Shown here piece after piece: positions 1 through 12,280 of a stretch of DNA of 64,000 nt. The notes beneath the pieces were generated by a model that saw only the letters and a list, made by a program, of their open reading frames with translations, did no database searches and was not told where the DNA came from. The translations under genes were made by a program, and so were the position numbers. Where the stretch lies: the NCBI GenBank assembly GCA_012845835.1, contig JABAKD010000002.1:8454620-8518619 (forward strand). Direction: 5' to 3'. The DNA comes from Undaria pinnatifida. Taxonomy: Eukaryota > Sar > Phaeophyceae > Laminariales > Alariaceae. Position 1 is the stretch's first letter, and each line of letters starts with the position of its first letter.

Positions 1-3000
1 CACCCTTCGAGTGACATTAGATGTCACATTCACGTCAACGCCATTATACATGGGGCCATAATGTAGGTGACGATGATGGGAAAAGCAGGACGCCCCACAT
101 CTCACTACCTGCTCTACCTGCTCTACCCTGCCCTACCGTGCCTAGGCCTGATTTGTCTGTCTTTTAGAGTTCAATGTAGAGAAAATAATGTATAAGCTAT
201 TGAGTCCATCCAGCGAGCCGTGAGGAGAGACCAAACAAGGGCACCGGAACCTATGAGGAGCACGCTTCCCAACACCGACCAACCACGCATCCCCCACTCG
301 GAGTACCACTACAATTGGCGTCGTCTGAGCAGTACCACTACAACAAACAACGGAAGCAACACAAGAATGCCAAACACCGAGGCTACCGCAGCATCCAGCA
401 AGGCAGAGGAGGGCGGGGGGGGGTAGGGGGGGGGTGCGAACGCGGAATGTAGACATTAGAGCTGCCGAAAAACCGGGGACCAGGGGACGTTTGGGGTCCC
501 CCGTGGCCTTAAAGCTTGAGACAGCAAAGAAACAGGGGGCTCACTTGCGCGAGTGACTCCGGGCCGCTGAAAAAATCAAAAAGGGACCCCACTATCATAC
601 CATTGGTCCCAGTCGATGTGAAAATGCGAGCAGAGAAAAAAAAGTAAGTGGCCCCCGGCTCTGGTATTTTTGTCTCTTGCTGGCGGTTAGTTGCATTTGG
701 AACGCAGCATTCTTTCGTTGGAATCCTGAAAAACGTGGAGGATTATTTTAGTTTGTCCACGCATCATACGCGTATGCCAGAAATGTTCCTGTCTTGCCAC
801 TATTTTATAGCAACAATCACCGGATTATGTCCTTGGTACACGCACAATATATACGCGAATGCATGCCAATGTTTTCGCTCTCTTGCCACTATTTATATTC
901 GAATCGCAGTATCGCTTTCGTTGGTTTATTGGAACAATTAGCTCACTCGTGATCGTTCATTCATTCAGTCATCGCTAACAGTTTCAGTCATTGAAAGTTT
1001 CACACACACTACCATCGCTCCGCCATTAACAGAATGCCAGTATTAACAGTAGTCGACGAGCTACCGACCCAAAGCGCTACCGACAACAATATCAAAAGCA
1101 CGGTAATTGTATTGTTATAATAATCGCGTTTAGCTTGGGATTACAAATCGACTTTGGCCTCCTTCTTTTTTAATTGTAATCACTTTCGACTAATTTCAGA
1201 CGTCGTCGTACGGCGAGCACCACACCAGAGATCACTACCGAAAACAACAACAGCATCTGCGTGTCGGAACACGCGGCGAGTAGCTGCAACTGGCGCATAG
1301 TATGTACGAAACATCGAGTGCTGTACAGTTAGGAGTAGTACTATACTATAGTCGTCCGTCTATGTATTAATAGTACCGGCTGTCCGACAACGCGCCAGTA
1401 TAATCGCTCGGCCAGCTGGTAACAACCAGCTGTGGCCGTACTGAGCAGTAGTGCTGTTATCAACAGCAGTTCACGTTTTGTGGCTAGTGTTTTCTGCTGG
1501 CACACACCGGTACTTCGCCAGCGGTACGTGCTTTTCATATTTTTCAAGTTCAACGCTAGCTTCCGTATAGTGAATTCAACCCTCTATGGGCGGACCGATA
1601 CTGTAGGTCGGATGGAAAACACGTTAATAACTCCGCCGTAGAATAAGTCTTGACGTCGCATTCTGCTTACTTTGGCATTCCGGCATCAGCCGTCAGCACG
1701 TATGTAGGAAGATATCAGGTGCCAGGTATTAATTTAGGGGCAGTATCATGACCGAACAACAAGTTTGCTTCGACCGACCCTTCTATTGTCTGATGGTCTA
1801 GGGAACGCGTTGACTTGGCGTTGAACGATAGATCGCGCACAAACCTTGTTCCTATAATTATTTGGGACAAGAGATGGGCACCGGATAACAAAAAAAAAAC
1901 GGTTAACCGCGCTGCGAAGTTTTGACACCCAGCAGACGTGTACAATTAGTCGGTTTTTTAAAAAAGAGGCGTGTAACCGGTTAAACCGGATAAAAACACA
2001 GGTGTAACCGGTTAACACGCTAAACCGGAAAAAATGGATAGCACACCTACCCTAACACGTCCTGCTGTAGCTAATCTTCAGCAGTGAAAGACGTGTTAGT
2101 CAAGGTGGCATTCAAAGTTAGTTGATCAATGTCCATTGTGCCTACTAGTCCAGAACATACACACTACTGCAGCAATGGACAAGGCAATAATACGTGTGGG
2201 GGAGGGAGGGTGATAGCCTGAAAGTCGGTAGATCCTGTTTTGGCGTTCACACTGTAGCTTGCAGTGCCTGCATCAGTCGCCATTGCACAATTGTAGCGAA
2301 GATGTCAACAATGCTCCGTCCATCGCAGAACGACAGTGGATACGTTGCGGAAGGCCGGGGTGTAAATATTCCGAGTGTGATAGGCATGCTTTCTTGTGGT
2401 ATGTTATCTTGAAGTGATTGCACTATTAAACATGTTGATGCCGAGACGTGTTGGAGGTACATATTTTGAACAGATAGATGGAGCATTTCGGAACGCAGTT
2501 GTTTAACTCTTATTCGTCAAGTTTACTTTCCAGCTCAACTCGCTGGAGTCGTCACCACCACTTAATTGCCTTCCGGACAAAACAAAAGCCGTGTTCACAG
2601 GTGTCTTTCCTTGTACCCCTCGGTCCCTTGCACCCATCGGTTCATGTCTTCGTTCGCAGTATGCGGGTTAGGCCATCTTTGTTTCTTTTGCAGAGGTTTA
2701 AGCCGTGCCAGGTAGACAAACGAGCAGGGCGACTGTTTTTGCTTGTACTCGTCACACGACGCTAGCGCTGGTGGTTTACAAATCGTCGGGAATGTGGAGT
2801 GTGCGTGTCTGATTGTAGAGGTTTGCTGAAAATTGACATTGTGCTTTTCTTAATAAAATGTTTCCAGTTTATCAACGTCAATACGCGAAGTATTCCATCT
2901 CGAAGAGTCGCATTTGCGAACAGAATCAATCACGCTCTTAAGAGCTCGCAACAAGGGCGCAAATCAAACAAAAAACATATCTGGCCAAGCTATGGCTTTC

Positions 3001-3229
3001 AATATAATGGATGCTCTCAAAACTGGTCAAACCCATTTTCGGCTAACCGGTAAAGACCGGTCGAAAAAATGCTTGGGGAACAACTCTTGTTCGATTTTCA
3101 GTTTTCGAGAATGCCATCCGGTGCCCACCTCTATTTACGGCACGCCGCATCGTGCATAATGCACGTAAAATAACACATCACGAAGCTATAACACATTTCA
3201 TACCACACCAAAACATACATTGTATACCA
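1..3229. other. Non-coding stretch, no gene seen
   Basis: Only short frames are present. It holds a G-run (410-436) and a cluster of aaccggttaa-type palindromes at 1970-2035, with a relative near 3040-3065. Nothing else is recognised. Confidence 0.5.
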
Positions 3230-4640
3230 CACCTAAAATCAAATCTGCTAGAACAATAAACAATACCAGGCAGGTGATATAACCTCATTATCTATCTAAC
3301 CAGCCATGTTCTAGCTCCAACTCATTTATGCCCCCCCTCCCCCGACTCCTTCTTCCCCACCACCCGCATCATCGCCTAGACCTAGCACGTTTAGTAAAGT
3401 CCCTCCCAGGTATACTTTCATGCGACCTCACGGGGTTTTATCCCCCCCCCCGCTCGTTTTGTTCTCTCCCGCCGCCCCACCCAAAATCAAAATCTGCCAC
3501 AGTAATAACACTACCAGGCAGTTGGTATCACCTCATTGACTTGTTAGCCATCTATGTCGTAGCTCCAATAAATAACCCCCCCCCCCCGACGCCCCCTCCT
3601 TCCCCACCGCCCGCACCATCGCCTAGACCTAGCACCGCGCGTATAGCAAGCTCCTTTAACTGATATATATATATTTGCGACCTAAAGCTGTTGAAAATTC
3701 ACCCCCCCCCCCCCCCCCCCCCCTTCGAGCACTCCGCCCCTTCCTCACTGGTTGTACGACTGACAGGATATACGTGACAAACTGATGCATTCCTTCCGCA
3801 ACCGTCAGATTTGTCCCCTTAAAGGATTTATAGTTTCCTCACACAGATTGAGTTGTCCCGCCCCCGCCCCCCCCGCTGCCTCATGTTCAAACACCCCACC
3901 AAAAATCAATATCTGCCATAGTAATAAACACTACCAGGCAGTTGATATCACCTCATTACCTTTCTAGCCATCCATGCCGTAGCTCCAATTCATACCCCCC
4001 CCCCCCCGATCGCCCCCGCTTTCCCCACCACCAGCACCATCGCCTAGACCTAGCACCACGCGTATAGCAAGCTCGAACATCTATGCGACCTAAAGCTGTT
4101 GGAACCCCCCTCACCCCTTCGAACACCCCGCCCTCTCCCCACTGGTTATATGACTTACAGGATATACACGATAAACTGATGTATTCTTTCCGCAACCGTC
4201 AGATTTGTCCCCTTAAAGTATTTATAGTTCCCGTGCACAGGTTGAGTTGCCCCCCCCCCCCCCCCCCCCTCCCCGCGCTCCCTTTTGTTCAAACCTAGGC
4301 CCCCACGCCCCTAAAAACTCCGCCCTCCCCTCATCGGCTGTACGACTTACAGGATACACATGATAAACTGATGTATTTCCTTCCATAGCTGTCAGATTTT
4401 GTCCCCCTCAAAAACGGGCTTAATAGTTTCCGTGCACAGACTGATTAACATCACCCTTTTTGACCCTGGTACAAGCTACATTGTAGTTCCAAGGGGAGTC
4501 GCCGACCTATATCCTCCATGAGGACACACACCCAGTAATACGTGCGACCGGAGTATCACACACAGCTTGCGAAGATGAGTTTCGACAAAATCTTCGATTT
4601 CACAGCTGGAGTGTATTTTTATTTTTATAATGACGCTTGT
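3230..4640 (+). repeat. C-rich tandem-repeat element, copy 1
   Basis: This block has two interleaved units, each repeated. One holds tctgccacagtaataa, accaggcagttg, poly-C runs and accatcgcctagacctagca. The other holds tacaggatatacacgataaa, ctgatgcattccttcc and gtcagatttgtcccctt. Units are about 250-420 bp. A unique tail follows (4455-4640) with gggagtcgccgacctatatc and ttcgatttcacagctggagt. The same arrangement occurs at 62600-63600 in the same orientation. No coding potential is recognised. Confidence 0.7.
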
Positions 4641-4902
4641 ACGTACGTCATGGGAAACGATAATATGGCAATACTCGTTGTCTTATCAAGTCGAGGAAGA
4701 GCACACACAGTACGACTCTCACCATCGTGCAAGAAGCGTGTGCCACAGCACCTTACCAGGTAAAAGGTATATTAGGATTACAGAAGCAGTCCCTACCCCA
4801 GCAACAGCACAGCACAGCGCAGCAGTAGCAACATGCGCTGCTTCATGTTGTCGGTTGTCGACATGCAGGAATCGCAATAATCGTCACCTTTTTGTTTTTT
4901 TG

Positions 4903-4975
4903 TACGATCTCTCCTGTGCGAAGTTCTCTGTGCAGTTTGTACGATCTCTCCTGTGCGAAGTTCTCTGTGCAGTGT
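4903..4975 (+). repeat. Tandem duplication of a 36-bp unit
   Basis: The unit tttgtacgatctctcctgtg plus cgaagttctctgtgca occurs twice in a row. Confidence 0.85.
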
Positions 4976-6689
4976 GGAGTTCTGTTATTAATACCTGGTA
5001 GTAGTAAACAAAAGTGAAGGTTCCTTGGATCATGATTCTACCATACATAGACCATGCACCACACCTGATTTGCTTACCTTGGTGCATGGCTTGTGGTATA
5101 CGGTGAATAATGAACGGTGGGGGGTCGAACTCTTCTGCTGGAATTGTGCTATCTATGCTGTGTGCTGTGCTGTCACATGTACTACTACTGTGTATTATAA
5201 GAACAGCAACGATGTTTTCAGGGTCAAACTACCGGTATTAATACTTGAAAAGAGTATTGAACAGTTTCATATTCAACCATAAGTTATGCCCCCGCTTCCC
5301 ACATGAAAAAATATTTTTGATACCCTGGAACACCCGTCAGAAAAAATGCGGCGCAAACGGACGTGCTTTACCCTGGGTTACATGAAGTTATAGCGGCATT
5401 GGCGTTCACCAACGGGCTTACAGCTGGGGTGGGCGCAGGCTGTATATGGCGGAGTAGGCTGTTTGCCATGGAGAGCTTCCAAAGCATTAAGCTTCCGTCC
5501 TCAAGGTGAATCAGGTAATCTCGATTTTTGCTGATTTTGTAGATTTTGATTTTGATTTTTGTGATTTTTCGACGACGGTGATGGACTGGATGCTGGATGT
5601 TGACGGACAGCAGTGGACGTGACGAGTCGAAACAGGGCAGGGCCATGAATTGGCTGATTACACCCCACACTTAGTCGCCGGCTAGTTGTTGGTTAGCCTG
5701 GAGCATTGCAGCATTACAGTCAGTTGCGTGCGGTAATTTGCGGAGTCGCCCATCTGATAATCTACAACAAGTATTAGATGGCTAGCCTGCAAGCTCAGCC
5801 AGCCCACAGCCCCGTCGAGGAGGTGGACAGCAGTAGTCAAGAGGATGCCGGTTGTTGTCACGTCAGGAGTGTTTCTGCGGTGTACGAGCATTGCCTGCGT
5901 TCTCGTTGCGTGATCAGAACTTTACGCAGTTGCGCTACTGCTGTATTGCAAACGAGAGTGCCGTACGAGATTCTGCGCTACTTCACCGCAGTCGACATTG
6001 CGATATCGCGATCGCACAGCCAGCTTCGCCTACCGATAGCACAAAGCAGTCGTGCGTCGCGCATATCATAGCAACAACCAACGAGCAGTGAGCCAGCGTT
6101 GAAGAGCGTTCCTCGTTGTCGTATTCGTACATGCTGCAAACGGGATGACAGTATACAGCAATTCAAAATCTCAGTAGCACACAGAACATGGTGGAACATA
6201 GTGGAACATATACACCCCCCACGCGAGCAGCCAGCAACAGAAGAGACCCCACCGTCCACTGTTCACCATACACCACAGGCTACGCCCCGCATACGCGATG
6301 GAAGGGCCAGTTGGGATGATATATGGTAGATTACCATGAATGACGCTGACGGTGTATTCATATTGGAGGTGTTGCGAAGCCACGACGGTCAAACCAGCAA
6401 CCAATCTTGACAATCTGTACTCCCCGTAGCTTGCTCGACCCGTAGAGCTCTGAACTACTGCTGTAGTCTACCAGGTACAGCAATGCCTCGTGTAATTCAG
6501 CCTACAATGTACGACAACAGCACAGGCATGATGCACCATATCCACAGCAGTATCATATGACTAGAAACGTAATAGCCAGCGGCTCGATCATCCATGCCGT
6601 GATGCGACATGGACACCTCGAGTAGAGCGCAATGGACGACACCCGGGGCGTCAGCGTCGCAAAGCGAAGGGAGTGAAAGAAGAAACGAA

Positions 6690-7450
6690 GCCTTAGACCG
6701 ATGACAATGGAAGGCCGATAGTTTGGCCAAAGTGTTTGCAATTTTTTTTTGGTGTTCATTTGCTGAAAAATTCCGGGTAACATCGCTATGGGGGAAAAAT
6801 AACTCAAACATTTTTTTCTTGCTTTTTGTTTCCAAACACGATTGACCTTCGAGAGACAACCCGTGGTCACTCCTGTTCGTTCCGGACAAGGCCACATGAG
6901 TGTAGGTGACAGCGCTGAAGAGTTCATCTCGATCCATGCCCCAGGGCGTGAGAGGTTGCGTGTGTTCTCCTGTGATCTTCCGTCACATCCTCTCAACATT
7001 CTGTTTTTTGCCCGTTGGGAGACGATGGAGAGTTATTGTCTCGGTTTTCTACACACTAGCCTCTAAATGTGTTTTTAACAGAAGCCTGATCGGCGCCCGC
7101 CACAAATCACCGGCCGTAGCGTGAGCTCTGTACACCAAGGGGGGGTCGGAGCCCCTAACGAGCTCGCCACGTTCGGAGTTCACGACGCTGTCGTTAATGA
7201 AGTGTGTGGAGAACACGATATTGCGCCGCGTCTATTCCACGATCTGCTTGAGAATTTCTCAGGCCGATGTTGGCCAAGATCGCCGCGAGACATCGTTTTT
7301 TCGTTTTTTTCCGGAATTCTGGAAAGTTAAAAAAACTTATTCTACCGATTTGGGTCCAAAGGCAACCGTTCAGGCAATGTTTGGCTGGGATCTTCGGGAA
7401 TTTCACACTTTTGGCCTTCCATTGTCACCGGTCTTACAGGCCGTCAGTAG
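6690..7450. repeat. Diverged inverted repeat, possible foldback element
   Basis: The complement of 6690-6850 resembles 7290-7450; the clearest shared stretch is ggccttccattgtcaccggtct (7410-7431) and its partner at 6697-6717. Arms are about 150 bp. No protein is recognised. Confidence 0.3.
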
Positions 7451-7642
7451 CAATTGCTCCAATCTACTACTCGTAGAGCTCTGCCCTCTGTACCTGGTGT
7501 TCCTCAGCCTGACGTAGAACAGGTATGTTAAACAAGTAGTAGGATAGCAGCAGTAGCAGCGTATTAATAGCAGCAATCAGCTTAGTTGTTTCTCCCATGG
7601 TTATCTTTTTTTTTTCCTCTTTTTTTATATCCTCCGGCGGAT

Positions 7643-8070
7643 ATGGAACCTGGTCTCTCACGGGGTCCCGGAGTCGAAGTGGAGAGGGTGGTCCCGGAGG
7701 TCTGGTACTCGTCGCGGATGGTCGGCAGTCGGAGCGGAGAGGTCGTCGCAGAGCTGAAGTCGAAGCGGAGAGGGCGTCGCGGTGCTGAGGTCCCTTGACG
7801 ATCGTTCTCAACAGCGAACGCGACTGATAACCTTTCTTTCTATGTAGCAAGGAGATGCTAAGCCAGAGCTAGAGTGACGGTGGGCATATGCCCTTCGTCA
7901 TGCGGCGGGATCATCTTTCGGTGGCTGACCTTCCGGGGACGGGTCAACGCCGTCTATGACGGGCGACGTCGTTCGCGACCCGGGATCGTGTATTGCCTGA
8001 CCGGTGACGTGTCCTCTCGCGCATGCGTGTACGCGATCTACGATAGGTATCTACGACCCTGTCTTCCACA
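7643..8070 (-). repeat. 3' LTR of the Ty3/gypsy relic
   Basis: This 428-bp repeat is nearly identical to 9499-9929. The outer side abuts cggat (7638-7642), the target duplication, and the inner side abuts the polypurine tract (8071-8081 as its complement). Confidence 0.85.
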
Positions 8071-8851
8071 TCACCCCCCTCTGTATTCGCTGCAAGCCCA
8101 TCTTAGCTAAGGATGGTTTTGTAGCGGTCATCGGGAGGATGACAATTTTAAGCAACAGGGTGTCGATTTATCGGATCGAGACACAGCAGCTGTTATATGC
8201 GTGCATCCACTCCTTATAACTGACGTGTTTAGCAAACACGGGTGTGAAACACCGGGCCAGCGAAGATGTTTACATTTTCGAGCTTGCATGCTGACAGCGT
8301 GTACTGGAGTTGTATGGGGTTTCCAAATATTATCTCAACGCACGTATTCCGTGTGGCCACACGTACTGGTGCGCCCCTCGTGGTTGCTGTTCTGGGAACC
8401 ACAGGCAGCGAAATTGTTTAGTGATTTCTCTTTTGTGGGCGGGTCCGCCTAGATATTTTCACTCGGAGTCAGCTCAGTTGATCTAGGTGCATCAACGTGT
8501 GACTTCGTTTTAGGTGGGGTGGAGTCGCGTGAAGCTCCTTTCCCCTGTGTGTTTAGTGTTCGAACAATTTTGTTTGTGGCTAGACGGTGGTGTTGCTGTT
8601 TTGTCCCGTTTGGAACGGAGTGCCGGGCACGGGCGTGAATTGTCACGCTTCTTACAGCCTCTCTCCGTTGGGTACAACAATTTTCTTAACGTCTCCTTGC
8701 CCCCGGCTATTCCCACCGGAATGCCGGGTAGAGTGCCCGTCAGATCATGGAAGACACGAGTGTGTACTGCCATGCCTGCTGGTGCTACTCTCATCGCCGT
8801 TGTTGACTCTTGTGCTTACAGCTGAGTCAACTGTGTTAGCCAGCTTGTTCG

Positions 8852-9352
8852 TTATTCGGTTACGCCGCGGAGCATCTGAGAATCTATTTTGCGCTGTCTC
8901 AGTTCGTGCTCGTCCCTGCCTACTATACGCTTCCGTTTCCCGAGAGAAGGGAGGGGGGGCGGAGCAGGTGAGGTGATCGCGAGTTGCAAACCCTTTTGGG
9001 CTCGGTATGCGGCGATCAATTCGTGACATTGGGGTATTTCGTCCGCGCGATACTCGAGGTCGGATTCAGGGCCGTAACCTCGGAGTCTTAGGCGGTACTT
9101 GTAGTTGTGGGGGCTTGGTCTGCCAGGTCCCCTTTTATGATCTACTACCCTGTCTACGAAGTAGAACTCAATTTTGGGTTGAGCCGCGTCTGGATGGTCC
9201 AACTCGGGCAGGGGAATGGGCTTCCCTAAAAACAATTCCGCCAGCTTCTCAAATTGAGGTGCGGGTGGTGTTTCCCGTTGATGGTAGGGCTTTATATGGG
9301 CTAGGTGGACTGACACTTCTCGGGTGTCGTTCGTTAGTCGTACTCGATACAC
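8852..9352 (-). pseudogene. C-terminal pol remnant with chromodomain-like segment (Ty3/gypsy fossil)
   Basis: A frame of about 166 residues inside the LTR element. The first part has VHLAHIKPYH, typical of the end of Ty3/gypsy integrase. Residues about 67-120 resemble a chromodomain: FYFVDRVVDHKRG, then YKYRLRLRGYG and EYRADEIP, with aromatic and acidic positions of the fold. Chromodomains in this position guide integration in chromoviruses. It belongs to a broken element and is not a host gene. Confidence 0.75.
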
Positions 9353-9473
9353 CGCTGGTGATAATTGTGAGCAGACGACATACGGTCCTCGCCATGGTAA
9401 TAGCAGCTTTTGGTTAGGCCCATCCGAATCCTGGTACGGTCTGTACCTGTCGTCATGTATTCGTACTCGTGGG

Positions 9474-9496
9474 TTCGAATCCCACGGTGGTCACCA
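9474..9496 (-). other. Primer-binding site of the Ty3/gypsy relic
   Basis: On the plus strand this reads ttcgaatcccacggtggtcacca, split here as ttcgaatcccac and ggtggtcacca, the 3' end of a tRNA with CCA. The complete T-arm stem is present (gtggg/cccac around ttcgaat). In the element orientation it is the complement and lies just inside the 5' LTR. A tRNA-Leu or -Ser primer is possible but not proven. Confidence 0.75.
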
Positions 9497-9498
9497 CT

Positions 9499-9929
9499 AT
9501 GGAACCTGGTCTCTCACGGGGTCCCGGAGTCGAAGTGGAGAGGGTGGTCCCGGAGGTCTGGTACTCGTCGCGGATGGTCGGCAGTCGGAGCGGAGAGGTC
9601 GTCGCAGAGCTGAAGTCGAAGCGGAGAGGGCGTCGCGGTGCTGAGGTCCCTTGACGATCGTTCTCAACAGCGAACGCGACTGATAACCTTTCTTTCTTAT
9701 ATGTAGCAAGGAGATGCTAAGCCAGAGCTAGAGTGACGGTGGGCATATGCCCTTCGTCATGCGGCGGGATCATCTTTCGGTGGCTGACCTTCCGGGGACG
9801 GGTCAACGCCGTCTATGACGGGTGACGCCGTTCGCGACCTGGGATCGTGTATTGCCTGACCGGTGACGTGTCCTCTCGCGCATGCGTGTACGCGATCTAC
9901 GATAGGTATCTACGACCCTGTCTTCCACA
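9499..9929 (-). repeat. 5' LTR of the Ty3/gypsy relic
   Basis: This 431-bp repeat is nearly identical to 7643-8070. In element orientation it starts TGTGGAAG and ends GGTTCCA(T). It is followed by the primer-binding site on the inner side and the cggat target duplication on the outer side. Confidence 0.85.
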
Positions 9930-12140
9930 CGGATGGGGAAAAATAAAGCTTTAGCTCACCACACTTCCGCGTATTTTCATACGCGTCGTGTGTCGATTTA
10001 ACTCAGTTGCTTTCGCAGCCCAACGCTCCCATGGTTATCGTCCAGCAGGCCATGTTCACACGTGTGTATTTCTGTCGAGACAGTAGCTGTGGTGGAAACG
10101 TCGCCTACGCTACTAGCCCTGTCATCTGAAAGACCCCTACAACAAAACTTAGCCTATACCTTGTCGTAATACCAGTACATTATGTAGCTGTTATCCTGCT
10201 ATTGTCACTGTTTGTAGGACACACCCTTTCGCAAGTATGAACTCTAGCCCAAAACCAATACCTGATATATCGGTTTATTATCTTAGAGCCGGTACTGGTA
10301 TAGGAGATGTAGCGGGTAGCGACACTTTGAACTTTGAACAGCTACTGCTTGTAGATCGTCCTCGCGAGGCCAAGAAGCCACAGAGCAGGGCGATGATTTT
10401 TCGGAGACTTAGCCACCGTAACGGTCCAGCAGTAGTGGCCCCTCTATAGTGCAGGTATGTGCTATTAATATGTAATAGTCACAACTACCGGCACTATAGC
10501 GGCAACTACTGTACTACTACTCCGCAAACTGCCATTGCATGTTATTCCATCTGTGCTGTGCCAATCGATTCACAGGCGCTATAAGCGGGAAAACCAGCAC
10601 TATACAGGGACCACTACCGCACTGTTGCACTGCTCTTGTTCTTGTCTGCTTCCGTTGTCTGCAACTGGACCTGAGGGGGGGTCTCATGTGCTAATTGTTC
10701 TCGGCGTATGGGACATTTATGTACACGCTTGCTTCCACCCAAAAGCACTGCAGGTTCGACCCGTCCCGGCTTGCCTCGTCACCAGACGGACGCTGTGTAT
10801 CACTCCCGTCTAACGGTATAACGGTCTAACGCAGTTTATCGAGCCCTCTACCAAGTAGGCAGTAGGTATGCTGTGATTACGAGTACAGAGCGAGCGATTT
10901 CAAGGTTCTTCTTGTCACGAGGCCACGAAATATTGACCTTTTTTTCGAGATCGCTGAAGCCGAATTATCGAATTCACGTCCGCCGCAGTTGGCCGAAAAA
11001 AACGCACAGAGCGCAGACAACGTGACAGTTACCAATAGCAAAGTTGCATACCGGGTATACCCTGCTACGCGAGTTACTATCAACAGCTACGCGTATTCCT
11101 GGTACTATCATACGATGTAGTTATTTACGGCGGATTCCGGAGTATCCATCGACGCATCCGCCGCCGCCGCGGGAGCGATGATAGCGCGAAGCTGCGACAA
11201 GGTCTCCGCCCGGCGGTGTGCATGCCGGAAGAAATCCCGGTTGCCTTGTCTTGTTGCTCGCGAGCAGCGTACCCAAGATCGGTGACCTGGCACGGGTTTT
11301 TACCGCCGGGTATTGGAAAGTTCTGTGTTGTGCTGCCACTGCTGTACGCCTTGGCCCAAGTCGTAAACGCTTAGTGCTGGCAACGATGCCAAAGCTCGGG
11401 GACGTAGGTCTTGCTCGGATACACGCTATTGGTTTTGGACCTACCTATCCTATAAATCGATACAATGCGGTATTATAAACCTGCTAAGACGGGCATGCAC
11501 AGCAGTTGCAAATGTACTGCCAGACATCGTGCTGTGCGCGTGCCATGCATGACCATACATGATCATGCATGACCATGCTTCCGGTGCGTTTCGGGCACAC
11601 TCCCTACCCCAGCAGAAGGGGGCTGCTAGGGTCAGGGCATCTTCGTGTGTCCGAGCCAGTAATCGTCACTTGGTTATGTCCAAACGTTTTGGTTTTTCTC
11701 ACTGAAGTGTCAAATGGGTTTCCATTTTTGATTTTCGGATATTTGCGCTTGCTATTAGAAAAGGAACACTCAACGTAGTGGATTATCCCTTGTGCAACAG
11801 CCCCCTGCATATGGTAACAAAAAAGTCGGAATGCATTACGTGTTCCGTCAGGACGCCCCCCCTTCCCCCCTCAACCCCTCCCTCCCTCCCGGCCCCCTCT
11901 CTCCGGCCGCTTAGAGATGCCGACGGTGGATGGCGCTGCCGCGGCCTTTACGTGCCACTCTGCAGCTCTACAGCTCTCCGCGCCATGCTATTTCCGCATG
12001 AATGACCCTGCTCCCTCCTCTAGCCGTCGAGAAGCGTCTGCCGAGATACCCTCTGTGCCCAATGCCGTCTTTTGTTAGCTCCTAGGGTTTGCTAGCATGG
12101 TGTTGCTCCCTTTCCTTTCCTCACTTCCTCTTCTTGCCTT

Positions 12141-12280
12141 CTTTTCTTTTCTTTTCTTTTCTTTCCTTTCCTTTTCTTTTCTTTTCTTTTCTTTTCTTTT
12201 CTTTTCTTTTCTTTTCTTTTCTTTTCTTTTCTTTTCTTTTCTTTTCTTTTCTTTTCTTTTCTTTTCTTTTCTTTTCTTTT
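12141..12280 (+). repeat. (CTTTT)n microsatellite
   Basis: About 28 copies of a five-base unit, with one imperfection near 12165. It gives long frames of SFLF or KKRKE type on the two strands that are not genes. Confidence 0.95.

Larger units (their letters stand above)
4641..7590. other. Non-coding stretch, no gene seen
   Basis: It holds the 36-bp tandem duplication at 4903 and the weak inverted repeat at 6690-7450. Frames are short and overlap on both strands. Confidence 0.5.
7643..9929 (-). mobile_element. Ty3/gypsy (chromodomain) LTR retrotransposon relic, reduced, young
   Basis: Direct LTRs lie at 7643-8070 and 9499-9929, bounded by TG...CA in the element's own (minus) orientation. A 5-bp target duplication, cggat, lies at 7638-7642 and 9930-9934. 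A primer-binding site complementary to a tRNA 3' end ending CCA lies at 9474-9496, two bases from the 5' LTR. A purine tract sits next to the 3' LTR at 8071-8081. The only recognised coding part is the C-terminal end of pol with a chromodomain-like segment. The internal region is about 1.4 kb, far below an autonomous element, so it is broken and non-autonomous. The LTRs differ by about three substitutions and one small length change over ~430 bp, suggesting recent insertion. Confidence 0.85.
7606..10025 (-). mobile_element. SINE-like element (copy 1), split by the LTR element, with 14-bp target duplication
   Basis: The body is 7606-7642 plus 9935-10025, about 130 bp, interrupted by the LTR insertion. 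On the minus strand it ends in an A-rich tail (T-run at 7606-7629 on plus). It is bounded by perfect 14-bp direct repeats, ctcccatggttatc, at 7592-7605 and 10026-10039. A long target duplication and A-rich tail indicate target-primed retroposition, as for SINEs or truncated LINEs. Two empty homologues at 29123-29253 and 20471-20588 confirm where the LTR element went in. No A/B box is obvious, so the head type is unknown. Confidence 0.7.

Noticed and set aside
7593-7798. 70-codon frames repeated at 7.6 and 9.5 kb
   Set aside because: They are the same LTR sequence twice, not genes.
9462-9496. tRNA gene
   Set aside because: Only the 3' third of a tRNA is present, and its place two bases from an LTR shows it is a primer-binding site.
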